Assembly (NCBI RefSeq): GCF_023343835.1 | Contig: NC_064439.1 | Location: 29,923,933 to 29,987,932, forward strand | DNA length: 64,000 nucleotides | Direction of reading: 5' to 3' | DNA from: Lagopus muta | Taxonomy: Eukaryota; Chordata; Aves; Galliformes; Phasianidae | Shown: positions 38,889 to 52,172 of the stretch, in pieces | Layout of the letters: every line of letters starts with the position of its first letter | Numbering within the stretch: position 1 is the stretch's first letter | Translations under genes and position numbers: made by a program | The notes under the pieces: model-generated | Told to the model about the DNA's origin: nothing | Database searches by the model: none | What the model saw: the letters and a program-made list of their open reading frames with translations, nothing else

Positions 38889-40429
38889 AAAGAGACTGAA
38901 TCTGTGGTCCATTTGTAAAAACAAGAAATTGAGCTCAATAGTTTCATAACTGCAAATGCAGTGGCATGACAGCAGAGGCTTGATGGCCTGTAATGCTTTG
39001 TCAGAAGCTTTTCCTCTCAGAATTGTGGAGTTGTTGCCTGCAGAGAAATAAGTGCCCCTTAGGACATGGTTCAAGTATAGGAGTAGTTTATTCTGTCTTG
39101 TGTCTGAGAAGACATAGGAATTTATCAAGAAAATCTTATAGGTTTTTACAGTTGCCTGAGATTCAAATCCAGGAATTTAAGGTGGAAAGTTGCTGTTTTG
39201 ACTCAGGCAAACCAGAAGGGAGAGGTTTTTGTGGTATTTTAGAGGTATGAGGTGACTTTTGTTTCATATAAACCAACATTAGTAATGTATTTCTATTAAT
39301 AACATGCTTCCTGTCCTCTCAGACTGGGATTATCCGTGTGTCCTGGCAGACACCTGGGAGGCAATTTCAATGAGCAGAACTATTTTGCAGTTGTGAGAAG
39401 TGTTTATTATGCTAAATCACTGTTTCTCACTTCATTTCACATAATCGTAACTTCTATGGCATTCCCATCTTTGACCTTCAGTATAGATCAGAGGACACAG
39501 CTGAAATCAAATGCATCGTTTGTTAGGGTTTGGCCTCCTCCAGTTAAGGTTGTTTTTTTTTTTCTCCTTGAAGTTTTTCCTCACTTTTCTTTTGTTTGTT
39601 CAGTATTTCAGTATTACTGCCTCTTAGTAGTGAAAAAGCCAAAATTAGTACTCTGTTTTCTTTGGTAGAATACATTTTTTTTTTCCACAAACATTATCAG
39701 AAAATCCTGTATGGAAAATACTGATGTAAAATTCTCTTATTTTCATAAGTGGCATGGTAGAAATTTTATTTCCTTTAGATATAAAATCAAAGTAAACAAT
39801 TGTTACAATGTTCAGAATTTACAAAAAGTACACAAATCAGTCAAAACAATCTGCATAACTCAATTAAAAAAATGTTATTTCCCACGGAAACAATTGTCAA
39901 TGTTACCATATTACTCTAAATCGATTTTTTTTCTTTGTTATTCACTGTTCTTATATTATCTTTCTCCTCTTCTATGAACTTTAATATTTTTCTGATATTT
40001 TCTTCTTTTCCACACCCATGGGGATCAGCTTTGATGGCAAACAGCTGATTTGCCCACTTTTATATTCTGGATAAAGGTTTGCCTGTTTTCTCTGAGTGGA
40101 AGAAGGGAAAAATACTTGCAATATTTTCTAGCCTGTTCCAAACTCAGTATTTAAAGTCAGTCTTTGGGTTCGGATCCATTACCATAGCTTCACTCCTGCT
40201 CTTCAGTAAAATTAAGCTGGATACTGACCTTGAACCTTCTGTTTGTATAAAGCTTTAAATGCTTTGCTTGTGCACATTTAACCCCAGTGTTACAGTTATA
40301 GGGTCACAGGAAGGTGACAGATGCTATCACACACTTCCTATTGTAGATGATTAATTATGAATAGACATCTTTGCAAATTTCAGCTCATTTCCTCAGTGAG
40401 GTTCTTGGCAAACCTGGAGGAGCATCACT

Positions 40430-40720
40430 GTTAAATCAAGCTAGTGTCTGTTGTTTATCACAGATTTCCTTGTGTAACGTAACGTACCAGGCTGATAAAA
40501 GCAGTGACATTTCAGTGCAACATCGTGCTGGAAATCTGGATCTCAAATAAACAAATATTGCCTTCAATATCCTCAGCATTATATAGCAGCTATTAAAATC
40601 AAGCTTACATATTGTAATTTTATTTCTTAAGCAGATAGTACTCAGATATATGTGGATTTATTATCGCGTTTGGCGTATATTATTTATAGCATAAGAAAGG
40701 TGAAGCATCCTGCAGCATGC
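40430..40720. promoter_or_regulatory. Candidate ancient regulatory element
   Basis: Repeat-free, AT-rich block with retained CpGs ('cgtaacgtacc' near 40478, 'tattatcgcgtttggcg' near 40660) and homeodomain-like AT words. Regulatory status is inferred only. Confidence 0.2.
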
Positions 40721-41204
40721 ATGTAAAGATTAGGATTTATTGTCCAGGAATCCTTGAACAATTTTATCAAAAGCCCATTTCTAGGTGGTGTTTTTCTGCA
40801 ATAAATCATACAGCAGAAATCTATCAGTGGACACCAGGAGGAGATAAATGAGAACAGAGGAAAGAGGGTCATCACAGAATTTTTTCTCTGTATCATGACC
40901 TGTCATTGGCAGAAATCCATTTATTACTGTACACAAATGACTTTTTTTTCCCTTACTCACTGGTTTTGCCATTCTGGGGATTGTTATCTAAAATCAAATG
41001 AAAACTTCACAAAACACAAGCTTTCAGAAACCATGAAAACAGAGATAACTTAAAGACTACAGATGCAAAGACTGCTACTCCTCTTTCTCTTTTCCCATCC
41101 CTGCTCTCTTTCTTTCTGTTCTCTGTCCTCCACTTTCCACAAACTAAAAAATTGTTTTAAATTTTTCATTATGGAAACTGGGGAAGATGACTGTAAGCAC
41201 AGGA
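40721..41204. other. Unique noncoding stretch before a CR1 fragment
   Basis: No gene recognised. The last 25 bases ('aagatgactg...' from about 41184) may be a decayed extension of the CR1 fragment that follows. Confidence 0.5.
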
Positions 41205-41640
41205 CAGGCTGGAGCACCTTCCCTATGAAGGCAGGCTGAGGGAGCTGGGCTTGTTCAGCCTGGAGAAAAGGAGTCTGTAGGGTGACCTCATTGCAGCCTT
41301 TCAATATCTAAAGGAGCCTACAAACAGGAGGGGAATCAACTCTTTGAGAGGGTTGATAACTGCAGGACAAGGGGAAGTGGTTTTAAGTTGAGGGAGGGGA
41401 GATTGAGGTTGGACGTCAGAGGGAAGTTCTTTACAGAGAGATTGGTGAGGTGCTGGAACAGGCTGCTTAGAGAAGTTGTGGATGCCCCATCCCTGAAGGT
41501 GTTCAAGGCCAGGTTGGATGGGGCTCTGGGCAGCCTGGTGTAGTATTAAATGTGGAGCTTGGTGGCCCTGCATGTGGCAGAGGGCTTGAAGATTCATGAT
41601 CCTTGAGGTCCCTTCCAACCCTGGCCATTCTTTATTCTGT
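41205..41640 (+). mobile_element. CR1 LINE, short 3' fragment (copy 1)
   Basis: This is a 5'-truncated copy of a CR1 non-LTR retrotransposon. It starts in the last part of ORF2 ('GLEHLPYE' region) and runs through the ORF2 end into the 3' UTR. The 3' end carries 'ggtcccttccaaccctggcc' and then ATTCTTT-ATTCTGT, a decayed pair of the CR1 terminal octamer. Translated, it shows the conserved [25 protein letters not shown] and EVVDAP words in more than one frame, so it cannot code. It shares long near-identical stretches with copy 3 at 52895-53340, including 'gtagtattaaatgtggag', so both come from one subfamily. Insertion on the plus strand is clear from the 3' end. No target-site duplication is evident, as is usual for CR1. 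Confidence 0.93.
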
Positions 41641-44600
41641 ATATCGTCCCTATATGAAACAGGTCTTATTGCCAGACACATCTGTATGCTGTCAGTCTCT
41701 TTCTGGTGCGGAGATATTCAACATATATATATACATACACATAGACAGATTTTAATAAGTTTTTTACTTTTCTACTTTTCTCATCATTAAGGTGTTAGTT
41801 ACTGAAGAAATCTGCTGAATAACCAGTAACAATTACAGCTACTTTTCAACAATTCTGTCACAAGAAAATGCTTGATGTTATAATATATAGCTCACTGGGT
41901 TAATACTGAGCATTTACTTAATTTACAGGGGGGGGGAGGAAGAGAAGCTTGAAAATGAGCAATCCAGACTGATAGGAGGAAGTAAATGTAAAAGCCAGTT
42001 GGAAAAAAACTTTCCTTCTGTTGTGTTGTTCACTTCATTTGGGCCAGGATTTAATGTCTTCACTTCTATTTGAAAAGATCTTGGCTTTTACTGTAATAGT
42101 AGAAAAGCTTACCAGAGAGGCCACAGTGTTCAAAAAGCCATAAGCTGTAAAGATATTTTGCATTGAACCCATGTGAATCTTGCATGCATGAAAATTACAC
42201 TGTCTTGTTTGCTCTGTGTGATCAGTTAGCAAATGCACATACAGATTTGATTTTAATGGTTCCCAACATATGTGCAGATTTTTAATCTTTTAGGATTAAA
42301 CTTTAATCATTTTTTAATCTTTCAAGCTCTCCATGAAATATTGCAGTTTTTGATATTTTCTGTGTTACTTGTATAAATTCTTTGTACCAAAGAACGAAAT
42401 TCATCCAAAGCAGGAAAAAGTGATGTAGTAAAAGAAGGAAAAATTGCCACGGGTGTGCATACCGTTTTTCTCTTTATTTTCTCTTGACTTCACTTTTGCC
42501 TTCAACTCTAGTCAGATTTATTACAAAAAGAGAAGTCTTTAGTTTTTCTATCTCGTTATCTGTTAAAATGAGACATTTTCCACAGGATTCCAGACAGGGT
42601 TTCATATGGAAAGCTTCCCTTCTCTGTGGTGTTTTCATTGCCAGAATTAAGTAGCATAAAGTAAAATTCTCACATGGAATTGCTGTTCCTCTTTCTTTTT
42701 AAACTTACATTTTAATATAGTTCTTTTATATTTCTAACAGTGTAGTTTCTGTGAATGGAATTTCTATACGCTACTAGCTATAGGAGGTAGTTTAAATTGT
42801 GATGACTTCATCCATATATATTTTAAATTGATCAACACTTCAGAAACTTAAAAAAAAAAAAAAAATCCTTTTTTTTTTTTTTTTTTCAGATCTAAGATCA
42901 TTATTACAATTTTAATTCAGATCACTTAATTCTCTGCTACCTGATCTTATTTCATGGAGTCACAACAGCTATGTGCATGAGCAGTAATTTCTGGCTACCA
43001 CATCAAATGAATGGCTCACAGTATTAACCCACATTTCAACTTTACTGTAAACTCAGTCAACTAGATGGATTTTAACCTGTGTGCCAAGCAGCACATTCTA
43101 AACATCTAGAGCACCTATTTGAATAATGAAATGATAGCATACATATTGTATAAGAATACAAACTTATGCTTGTAAACAAGGAGGAAAAAAAGCCACATGG
43201 CAAATTACAAGTTTTTAAGTTCTTTAGTCTTGAATTCATATTAAATCTTATGTATTTACCCGCTGCAGAATGAAAATAAGTAGTAAAATAAGCAGTAGTT
43301 TACACTGCTGCAGTCTAGCTTCTTTTTGGGGGAAGACAGTTTCTATCTTTCTTTCTAGTGTTTTGGTTGAAACCTTTAATTATAACCAATTGAATCTCCT
43401 TAAAGATTAGGAGGCCCACATAGACAGGTTGTACATACCCAGTTATTATCTGGAGCTCAACAACAGATTAATGTGGTTGAATTTTCTATGATATCATGCA
43501 CTTTTACCTATTATGAAAACTTAAGATATATGCCACATAACCTTTCATTTTAATATTCATGCTGTTTTTAAGTGTCTCATTCTCATAGTTGCTACAATCA
43601 AATTTTCCTTGAGGCAAATCTTGTTCCACTGGCTGCAAGTTGGATGCAGCAGCACTGGGATTATTTCAAATGGGGAGAATGTGACTGTGAAGTGACTAAA
43701 GGAACTTGAGAATTATAGAAACTGTGGGAATTGTGAAAGCAGATTATGAAAAGCCAATTCTCCAGGGCCTTGCAAAAACCATCAGCACAAATGGCAGTGG
43801 GGGTAGGGGAGGGATAACTTGAGTGGATAAAGGTTTGATGGCGTCCATCCAAATAAGGATCACATCTTGTCATCAAACTGAATACTTCCATAGGCATTTC
43901 ATGGATATAGCAAGATTCTTTTGGTTCTTCTGCTTAGGACATGGCTGGACAGTAGACAGGGAAGAAATGAGCAAGAAACATAAAGAGGTTCCTTACACTG
44001 GCACAGTGAGTGTCTTAACTGCTTTGCTGTTGTCTCTGGATTTTGCGCAGTGGATGAAGAGGAAAAACAATACTTCCAACTAGAAAAATATTTTCACTCT
44101 TATCCTGTGGGAGAGGGACAAGACGCTGAAGGTCTTCCCTTTTCCCTCCATCTCTGAAGACAAACCCTGTTGGTGTGTAGCTGAAGTAAAACTCTTGGTC
44201 TCTCCTTCCATGCTAAACTTGCAAGACTGGTGTGCGCTCCATTTGTAAATATGACAATTTGAATCTGTGCAGGTGTGTGTGTCTGCATATATATTACATA
44301 AGAATAGAGTTTTGGAGTCAAATACAATCAGATTAGTTAGCAACAAACAAATCAAAGACATTCCTTGTCTGCTTCTGTTTCACAGCCTCAGAAATTCATT
44401 TGAAGGAATAATCCCTTGTGTACAATCAGTGAGACCATATTGTATCTGCTTGGCTCAGTCTGCTTCACAACTGAACAATTTTGTTGTCCACATCCCCCAC
44501 TTCCCTCTTGGAGTGTTAGTGCTTACCACACCTATGAGATTTCTGCATGTAAAGCAAGGTGTGAATGTAGCAGAGGAACTTTAGAGTAGAGACTTGAAGA

Positions 44601-47600
44601 TAAGTTAGGAACTAGAAAACATACTTCAGACGTTTGGCACGTTATATGAATTTTATGCAGGGAAAGACATCAAGATACCTAGGAACTGGAGCAATAAGTA
44701 GGAAGTGCAAGGAGTCTGTAAGGCTCCAGCCCTGTTGTGCATCTATTGGATCCCACATTAATGAATGTCTTTTGCCACTCAACAAATTATCTTGGAAAAA
44801 TGTAGTGTAGCAATTCAATTACTCTTTCTATTAATAACTATTCCTGAGACACCATGACCAAGAGTTATGTGATCAGACATCCAAGGCTCTTATGAGCTCC
44901 TAGCTCCCTTCTGTTGGCCTCAGGCCACCAAAGGGCAGTATAGAGCCTGTTTATGTATTTTCTTCATTCTTCACTGTACTCTTCTCTACCTAGCATTACA
45001 AAGAAACAAACATAATCAAACAGGACCTTGGATTTACTCTTCTGTCTTGCTCACAGCAGCTGACCTGTCCTCCCTTTAAAGATGTCAGATTGCCAATAAT
45101 TTAGGAAGGTTGAGGAGTATTCTCTTTGCTTTATTTTTCAAATAGGCTCACAGGAGTATTTGTATCAGTGCAACCTCAAAGATGGGACAAAGTTGGAAAT
45201 GTGAGTTTTAGCAACAAGAAGTGACAAACCAAAGCTACTTTCCACTTTTTTTTTTTGAAAATGAAATGTTTGGGCTGACAAAACACTTAGATTGGAAGTG
45301 ATTATGAGAGGGTGAATGTTTACTTGTTTTTCAGAGGTTTTTTTTTTTTTTTTAAGGAGGACAGAATTAAAATCTACATGTCAAATTCCTTACAATATTC
45401 AGTGCTCTCGGCTCCTCTTTTACTGAAGTGCAGAGCTCACTATATGTGCTTAAACTATAATTTTATGTAGCACATCTTTAATTATTTCTCCCTTTGAGTA
45501 GCCAAAAGGCCTGCAGATGGAGCCTGTATTGTGAGGGAAGAAATAAATTCCTTTTCAGAAAAATGTGCCAAAGAATCTTTAGGAAAAGTGTGGTGAGATT
45601 GTGATTTTTACTTATGATTTTGAAAGATAAAATCATGATTAGATATGATAAGATGACAAAGTGGTGTCTACATAGGGATGGTAATAAAACCAGTTCCCTC
45701 TTGTCCACAATAAAAAGATCATAGCCACAATTTACAATATTCAAAAAACTGTTTTATCAAATCTCTTCCCATTACAGTGTAAGAATCAGAGTGAAAACTT
45801 GCAGTCAATCTATTTTTCAAAACTTCCTGTCTGCAAGTCCCAGAGAAACATAGGGCAGCGTATCATGTTCCCAGCACTTACGGCTCTAATTGGGATATTG
45901 TTCTGTACACGCTGTTAGACACTGTAGTGACAAGGAGAATCTTAGCCAACATTGGCAGAGAGCCAGCTATACCTTTTGTGAACAAAGTGCAGGGCAATTA
46001 AAGTGTAAGCTCTGAAGGAACACTGCAGAGAGCACAAAAATAGCCTTCAAGGAAAGCACTTGGAAAATATATTTCTTTGGCTTACTGGAGGATTATTGTT
46101 CTAGATGTTCGTTTCTTCCACTTGTCTTCCTTTGAAGGAGACCTTTTTTCCCTCATTGGTGTCTTTATGTGTTAAAGAATTTTGAGGATTCCTTAGGACA
46201 GAGGACATTTTTTTTCTGGGAATGTTGAAGACTGATTTTTCCATTATGAGAATTGAAGTGAGTGGACATCAAAAAGAAAAAGCTTTGGGAAATATGTGGT
46301 GAAATGGAGCTTCTTGCAAAATGCAAGCATTGAGGGGCCCAGTGCATATATCGCAGGCTGCAGAATACTATGTAAAGCAGTCATCTTCTGCACACTAGTC
46401 AACTGAAACTAGTCAAGTGGTGTGTTGCCAAAAAAAAAAAAAAAAAACTATCAAAATGAAAGTCCTTCAGAAGTCAGATCTCCCCACGTTCTCCAAACGG
46501 TTCTGCATTACTAAACTAAATCTACAGTTACATTATTAGCAATTTGGGCAACCTGTGTTGAATATCTAATATTGCACCACAAATGATCCAGTCGCTGCAT
46601 TTTTGTGACATACAGTAAGAAACTCTGACAGAGGTGAAAGATTACATTGAATCCAAATATGGGATTGAGGGGGAAAAGAAGTAGCAAGCTGGGGGTTAGC
46701 TACTGGAATTAAAGACTGCACAAATGTTCAAACATCACTTCCATTCTCATTCCCAATCCAAGCTGCTGACCACAGTATGCATTTTACTCTCATGCTCAAA
46801 TATTCTTTTGTAGCAGGTATGTGCTTTTAAAGACCCAAACAGGGCTTTACTGAATGTGTTTCCCCTGGATAGTCTCCTATTGTGCTTTTCCTCTCAGAAT
46901 ATATTCCTCTAATGAGATTGTCAGCTACATGCAAGGTATTTTTTTTAATATAGTTCTTAAATGGAAATATTTTTCTTAATGTTTGGAGGTAAACTTACAT
47001 ACCATCTCTTTAATAGCAACAATAGAAGTTGCAGAAATAAGCTCCTACGCACATGGACAACTACATATGTATTTATTAATCTGAACCTTTCAAAGGTAAC
47101 ATCCAAATGCCTTCCTAAAATGAGCTGCTTCACGTCACCTATGTCAAGTCAGCAGCAGTAAATAACTGTTATTAATTTACATTTAAAATTGAATTTAGAA
47201 AAAAATTCTTATTTGTTCTACAGGAAGAGAAGATTACATTGTAGAGGTCAGAATTTTATAATTTTGTTTTATGGAGCAAGCCATTGGGATATTATAATGA
47301 TATGTCAGCTAAGCACCTACATGGCTCTACAAGGTCAAACAGAGTTACAAGGGGTATGTTTTATGTATTTTTCTTGTGAGTGTTGTCCTAGCACAATCTG
47401 GCCCCCCCTAATAAAACACTTTACTGCTTTACAATAACACAGCTTTGTGTTTCATAGGATTTTTTTAGCTTTGAACGAATGCTAAATTCATACAAATGTC
47501 AATAATAAAAATTTACCCGGTTCTTCCTGGGGTCACTTAATGACATTGTTAAGATTCTTAATGTAGCTACTCGGTGAAAGAGCTGCCAAGACTGCATAAA

Positions 47601-50600
47601 GGATGAGTTGTTCTCCTCCTGCCATGGCCCCAGCTGATTTACAACCACTTTGTGTTTGATGTTGGACAGGACAATTTCATCAGTCTCCAGCCCTTGTGAT
47701 CATGTCCCAAAATGACTAGTCAGGTGAAGCCCTAGCTGAAGATTGCTTGTCACCTGTAGGAAGTAGCTGTCTTCTGTGAGTAGTCTTTACTCATAAATGT
47801 AATCATCTGTTAGTATTCATTGAGCTATACTTCATGGCCTAGATGGAGTAGTGGGGATAATATACAAACACCTCACAAGGAAAATGCTTTGAAACAACAG
47901 ATGTGTCTGTTGAAAACCTTGTGGTGCTTTTTCTTTTTTTTTTTTTTTTCTTTGCAATGGGAGAGCATCTCAAAAAGAAGTAACTGGCTTCCAAGTTCAT
48001 CTCCAAAGGTTACTTCAAAAACCCTGTCAGACCCCTCCTCCCTGAGTGATCCACTGCTGCAAATGAACTGTGGTTAAAAACAGTGATTTCTGAAAAGTCC
48101 CACGCCAGCACTGTTGTGATGATTTAAGGCAGCCAGAGGAAGGCAGGTATAAACCCTTTGTGCACTGGTCTTTTGAAAGAGTATGTGATGTTATGATAGA
48201 GCTATTTGAGGGAGGGGTATGATAATACAGCTATGTTTCTGGGGACTAATTTCTTCTGTTTTGGTTAAATTCATTGAAGTCAGGGAGAATGTGTCTATTT
48301 CTGGTACAAGCGATATGTTTTCATCACATCCAGATATGTAATTTGGCATGAAATAACTAATACTCTTCGATTTCTGATATTCATTTGGGTTTAACCTGAC
48401 ATTTTCTTATTTTATAATAAATACAATTCCTGGTGCAGAACAAGGGTAACTAGTAGTAATTCTGTAAAAGCATTATAAAATTGCCAAAAGGAAAAGTGGT
48501 GCTGTTATTAGGCCAATACCACTGTAAATGATAAATTAAAAAGGCAACATGAAGAGGCTGAAAAGTAGTGACAGCTACAATGAGTACATTTTCTCCGTTC
48601 TCAGTGTGAGATCACAGTGCAAGAATATGTGAACTTAGAATCCCTTTGTGAAATCTGTGCTCATTTTAACTGTCACTGCTGCAGGTGATGAGCACTCACA
48701 ACCTGTTGTTTCTGCTTTGTGCTTATGAAAATGCAAGGGATAAGTTCTAGTAACAAAGGAGTAAATATCCTGATAAATATAATCATTTAGCTGATGGGGA
48801 ATTCTGGATGGCATTTGGAATATACCCAAGAACTGTGAAATAAAAGACAGATATTTAATTTCTTAAATTGTAGTTCTTTAATGTCTTTAAAATTTCTTTA
48901 AGGTCTGCTTTCTTTATTCCTTTCACAACACAATTAAGTCTACATATTGAAAAAAATCTGTTTAAACTACAATTTCAAATAGCTCAAAATGCAGAAGATG
49001 AGGACTTGAGACTGCTGATTTATTTTGCTAGGGAGAAAGCAGTGATTTATAAATCTCAGATCTACTATATGTATGAAACTTTTAAATGAGAAGATGTGAA
49101 AAAAGGGTATCTCATCTGAGAGAAGTTTCCAATTAATGTTTTCTTTTTTAATAGGAAAGTCTATAAGTATTGTGCCATATGTGAACAATTCAACTGTTTT
49201 TCCACAAGTTTTCAAGCCATATTCTGTTAGCACAACTCTTCATATAAATAATGTACATAGATCTTTAATAGGGCCTGTATTTTAGTAAGACATTCAAGGA
49301 GAGATTACATATTTTGTCTCTAAACCTCTGTATATTTGTTTCCATTATCCTCTTAACTCTGCTTATGTGGATTTACAGTTTCAATTTTTCTCTTTATGCT
49401 TGGAAGTTCCTGAGATGTATATCAGCTTTTAGCATGAAACAGAACTTTTTACAGAAAAGCTTTGCCCTTCTGTTGCAGCCTTCTAATGTCCATCCATTCT
49501 GTTCAGCTCAAAACTGAGAGCAAGAGGTCAGGGACAAACAGACTTTTTATCCTTCTTTTAACTTTAGAGTCAAAACAAGGCGTTATGTATTTTTTTTTTT
49601 TTTTTTAAGCTACAAATTCAATATATTTAACTGCCTGGAGAGTTAGTATTGCTTTGATCAGCACAGCAGTGTATTTTTATTATCCAAAGTGGGGAAATCC
49701 TTCTCAGAAATGTATCTCATAAGTGATGACTGACTCCTCCCTGACTGCAATAGTGCCAGTAGGCACCATGGTAATAAAGGTGCTACATCCTGTAAGGTTT
49801 CTCCAAGTATGACTAGTAGAGAAGGAGCCTTTGGCAATTGAAGGAGCTCTTTCTAGTGCCCAAAACTTTTATCTCCTATGACCATGTATAAGTGCACATA
49901 AACTATGTGTGCATATGAATATTCTATTTCTCCCTGTGGACCACTGCATTACACAAGCCATACCTTGTTCTCAGCACTTTTCCACAGAGCTGTCTGTAGA
50001 ACAAGTTTTACTGCTTTAGCTTTCTACATATACATCTTGTCCTGCCATCCTTACATTCTTTACACAGTCTTTTACTGCTGCCTTATTCTTTCCCCTATCT
50101 CTATTGTTTTGTGGACCTGTTACATCCTGCTTTAAACCAGGGATGGATAAAGGTAGAGCCACAGAAATCTTTCTGGTAAACATTAGCACAGTCTTCAGTG
50201 TATGTGATAAATGATCAGTGTAGTTCTGCGGTAAATCAACCAAGAATGGTAAATTTTTCATACTCAACCTGTTTTTTTTTTCCCTGTATGTTTACTACCA
50301 GAGAAGGCCTTAGGAGACTTTTGAAAGGAATAGCAATGAAATTTCTGGTTATAGTATGTTATTATGTGTTGCCTTTTTCTCAACAGTTTCTCTATAAGCA
50401 TCCATGTTTCCTAGAAATTTCATGAAGCATCCACTGCCCAGTGCACTACTTCTCTGTAGACTGTTATTTCAGAGATCTGTTTTTCACCCATAAAAGCAGC
50501 TTCCAGAAGGTGGTCCCTGTGGTAGCTGTGGTATCTGTCACTGTCTTTAGAAGTGCCAGGATCTTGTTGGTGCTATTGTAGCTTATGTGACCATAAAAGA

Positions 50601-50762
50601 AGCCTCTTTGCCTGGATACAATGGTGAGTTTCCAGAAAGATGCTGTCATGCTGTAGCTACAGGGACAGGATGGTTTTCCAGGAGCTCTGGTACCCACTAC
50701 TGTCATGGGGAGTAGCATTAACATATCCTCAATAAAACCTATGCATATACCAGAACAGAGTC
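41641..50762. other. Long unique AT-rich noncoding stretch
   Basis: No gene, RNA or transposable element recognised. Homopolymers include an A16/T18 foldback (listed), T16 near 45338, A18 at 46430-46447, T17 near 47934 and T17 near 49591. Frames of up to 105 codons show no domain or splice context. The slightly GC-richer segment at 50464-50724 was not recognised. Confidence 0.55.
42850..42886. repeat. A16-TCC-T18 foldback
   Basis: A perfect 16-bp A:T inverted repeat with a three-base spacer. It may have arisen by slippage or by head-to-head joining of two tails. Confidence 0.93.
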
Positions 50763-51898
50763 AAGAACCAGCAAGGCATTTGATATTGTCTCCCATGACA
50801 TCCTTATAACAAAGCTGAGGAAGAAGTGTGGGATAGACGAGTGGACAGTGAGATGGATTGAGAACTGGCAGAGTACAGAGGGTCGTCGTTGGCGGTGCAG
50901 AGTCCAGTTGGAGGCCTGTAACTAGCGGTGGTCCTCAGGGGTCTGTGCTGGGTCCGGTCTTGTTCAACATCTTCATCAATGACCTTGATGAGGGGGATAG
51001 TGGACACCCTCAGCAAGTTTGCTGATGATACGAAGTTGGGAGGATTGGCTGACACGCCTGAAGGCTGTGCTGCCATTCAGCGAGACCTGGACAGACTGGA
51101 GAGCTGGGCAGTAAGAAACCAGATGAGGTTTAACAAAATCAAGTGTAGAGTCTTGCATCTAGGGAGGAATAATTGCATGCACTGACACAAGTTGGGGGAT
51201 GACCTGCTGGAGAGGAGCTCTGCAGAGAGGGACCTGGGTGTCCTGGTGGACAACAGATTGGCCATGAGCCAGCAGTGTGCCTTTGTGGCCAAAAAGGCCA
51301 ATGGCATCCTGGGATGTATTAAAAAGAGCATGGCCAACAGATTGAGATAGGTAATCCTCCCTATCTACTCTGCCCTGGTAAGGCCTCATCTGGAGTACTG
51401 TGTCCAGTTCTGGGCTCCCCAGCACAAAAAAGACAGGGACCTTTTGGAAAGAGTTCAGTGAAAGGCCACAAAGATGGTGAAGGGCCTGGAGCATCTCTCC
51501 TATGAAGAAAGGCTGAGTGAACTGGGTCTGCTTAGCCTTGAGAAAAGAAGGCTGAGAGGGGACCTGATCGAGGTCTATAAATATCTGAGGTGTGGGGAGC
51601 AGAGTAGTGAGGCTGGACTGTTTTTAGCAGTGTGCAGAGACAGAACAAAGGGAAACAGAAACTGCAGCATAGGAAGTTCCTCATAACTGTGCACAAGAAC
51701 GTCTCTGCGGTGAGGGTGACGGAGCACTGGAACAGGCTGCACAGGAAGGTTGTGGAGTCTCCTTCTGTGGATATATTCAAGACCCACCTGGACACCTACT
51801 TGTGTGACCTGGTGTAGGGAACCTGCTTTGGCGGGGGGGTTGGACTCAATGATCTCTGGAGGTCCCTTCCAACCCCTACATTTCTGTGATTCTGTGAG
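50763..51898 (+). mobile_element. CR1 LINE, 5'-truncated (copy 2)
   Basis: A plus-strand CR1 fragment of about 1.1 kb. It starts just inside the first catalytic block of the reverse transcriptase (the 'SKAFD' part remains; the preceding Asp codon is degraded or lost) and runs to the 3' terminus. The order seen is [19 protein letters not shown] (51018-51029), [51 protein letters not shown] and a 3' UTR. The 3' UTR has 'tggaggtcccttcca', which can fold as the short CR1 3' hairpin, and ends ATTTCTGTG-ATTCTGTG. Sequence words match copy 4 far better than copies 1 and 3, so this is a second subfamily. ORF1, the endonuclease and the N-terminal RT are missing. Confidence 0.96.
50770..51820 (+). pseudogene. 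CR1 ORF2 (reverse transcriptase) remnant, copy 2
   Basis: The RT frame is broken many times. Frame changes occur near 50878, between about 50940 and 51000, and near 51650. In-frame stops fall at 51183-51185, 51348-51350 and 51459-51461. The FADD metal-binding motif is intact, but the first palm Asp is not present. In live CR1 elements this domain reverse-transcribes the element RNA at the nicked target. This copy cannot make it. Confidence 0.9.
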
Positions 51899-52172
51899 CC
51901 TTTGCCAGCAGTGGTGTTGAAGGATTAGGGATGCTTATTGCTAGTACAACTGAAATGCCCCCTTCCATTCCCACCTTTAACATGTATTTTCATTTAAAGT
52001 AATACATATTTATACTTGTTATTTTTCCAATTGTGGTTCTTTTTACAAAGACTACTTTTTTTTTTTTCTGTGGTTTTCTTTGAAGACATTTCTTTTCTTA
52101 TTCATGTGTATTTTTCTACCTGCAAATTTTCCCTCTTCTTCCATTTTTTTTTTTCCTCATTCACACTGAAAA
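51899..52172. other. Spacer between two CR1 copies
   Basis: AT-rich sequence with several T-runs (near 52056 and 52145). No further element recognised. Confidence 0.7.

Larger units (their letters stand above)
31133..40429. other. Long unique noncoding stretch
   Basis: No gene or transposable element recognised. It contains homopolymers (T24 and G22, listed separately; A13 near 33470; T15 near 34712; T14 near 38119) and a 12-bp perfect tandem duplication at 34531-34554. Open frames reach about 120 codons (minus strand 38763-39128), but that one depends on the G22 tract reading as poly-proline. Confidence 0.55.

Noticed and set aside
38763-39128. 121-codon minus-strand frame with a poly-proline run
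   Set aside because: The proline run is just the G22 homopolymer read on the other strand.
41301-41681. 126-codon minus-strand open frame
   Set aside because: Antisense to the CR1 3' fragment (copy 1); the equivalent frame recurs antisense to copy 3, as expected for a repeat.
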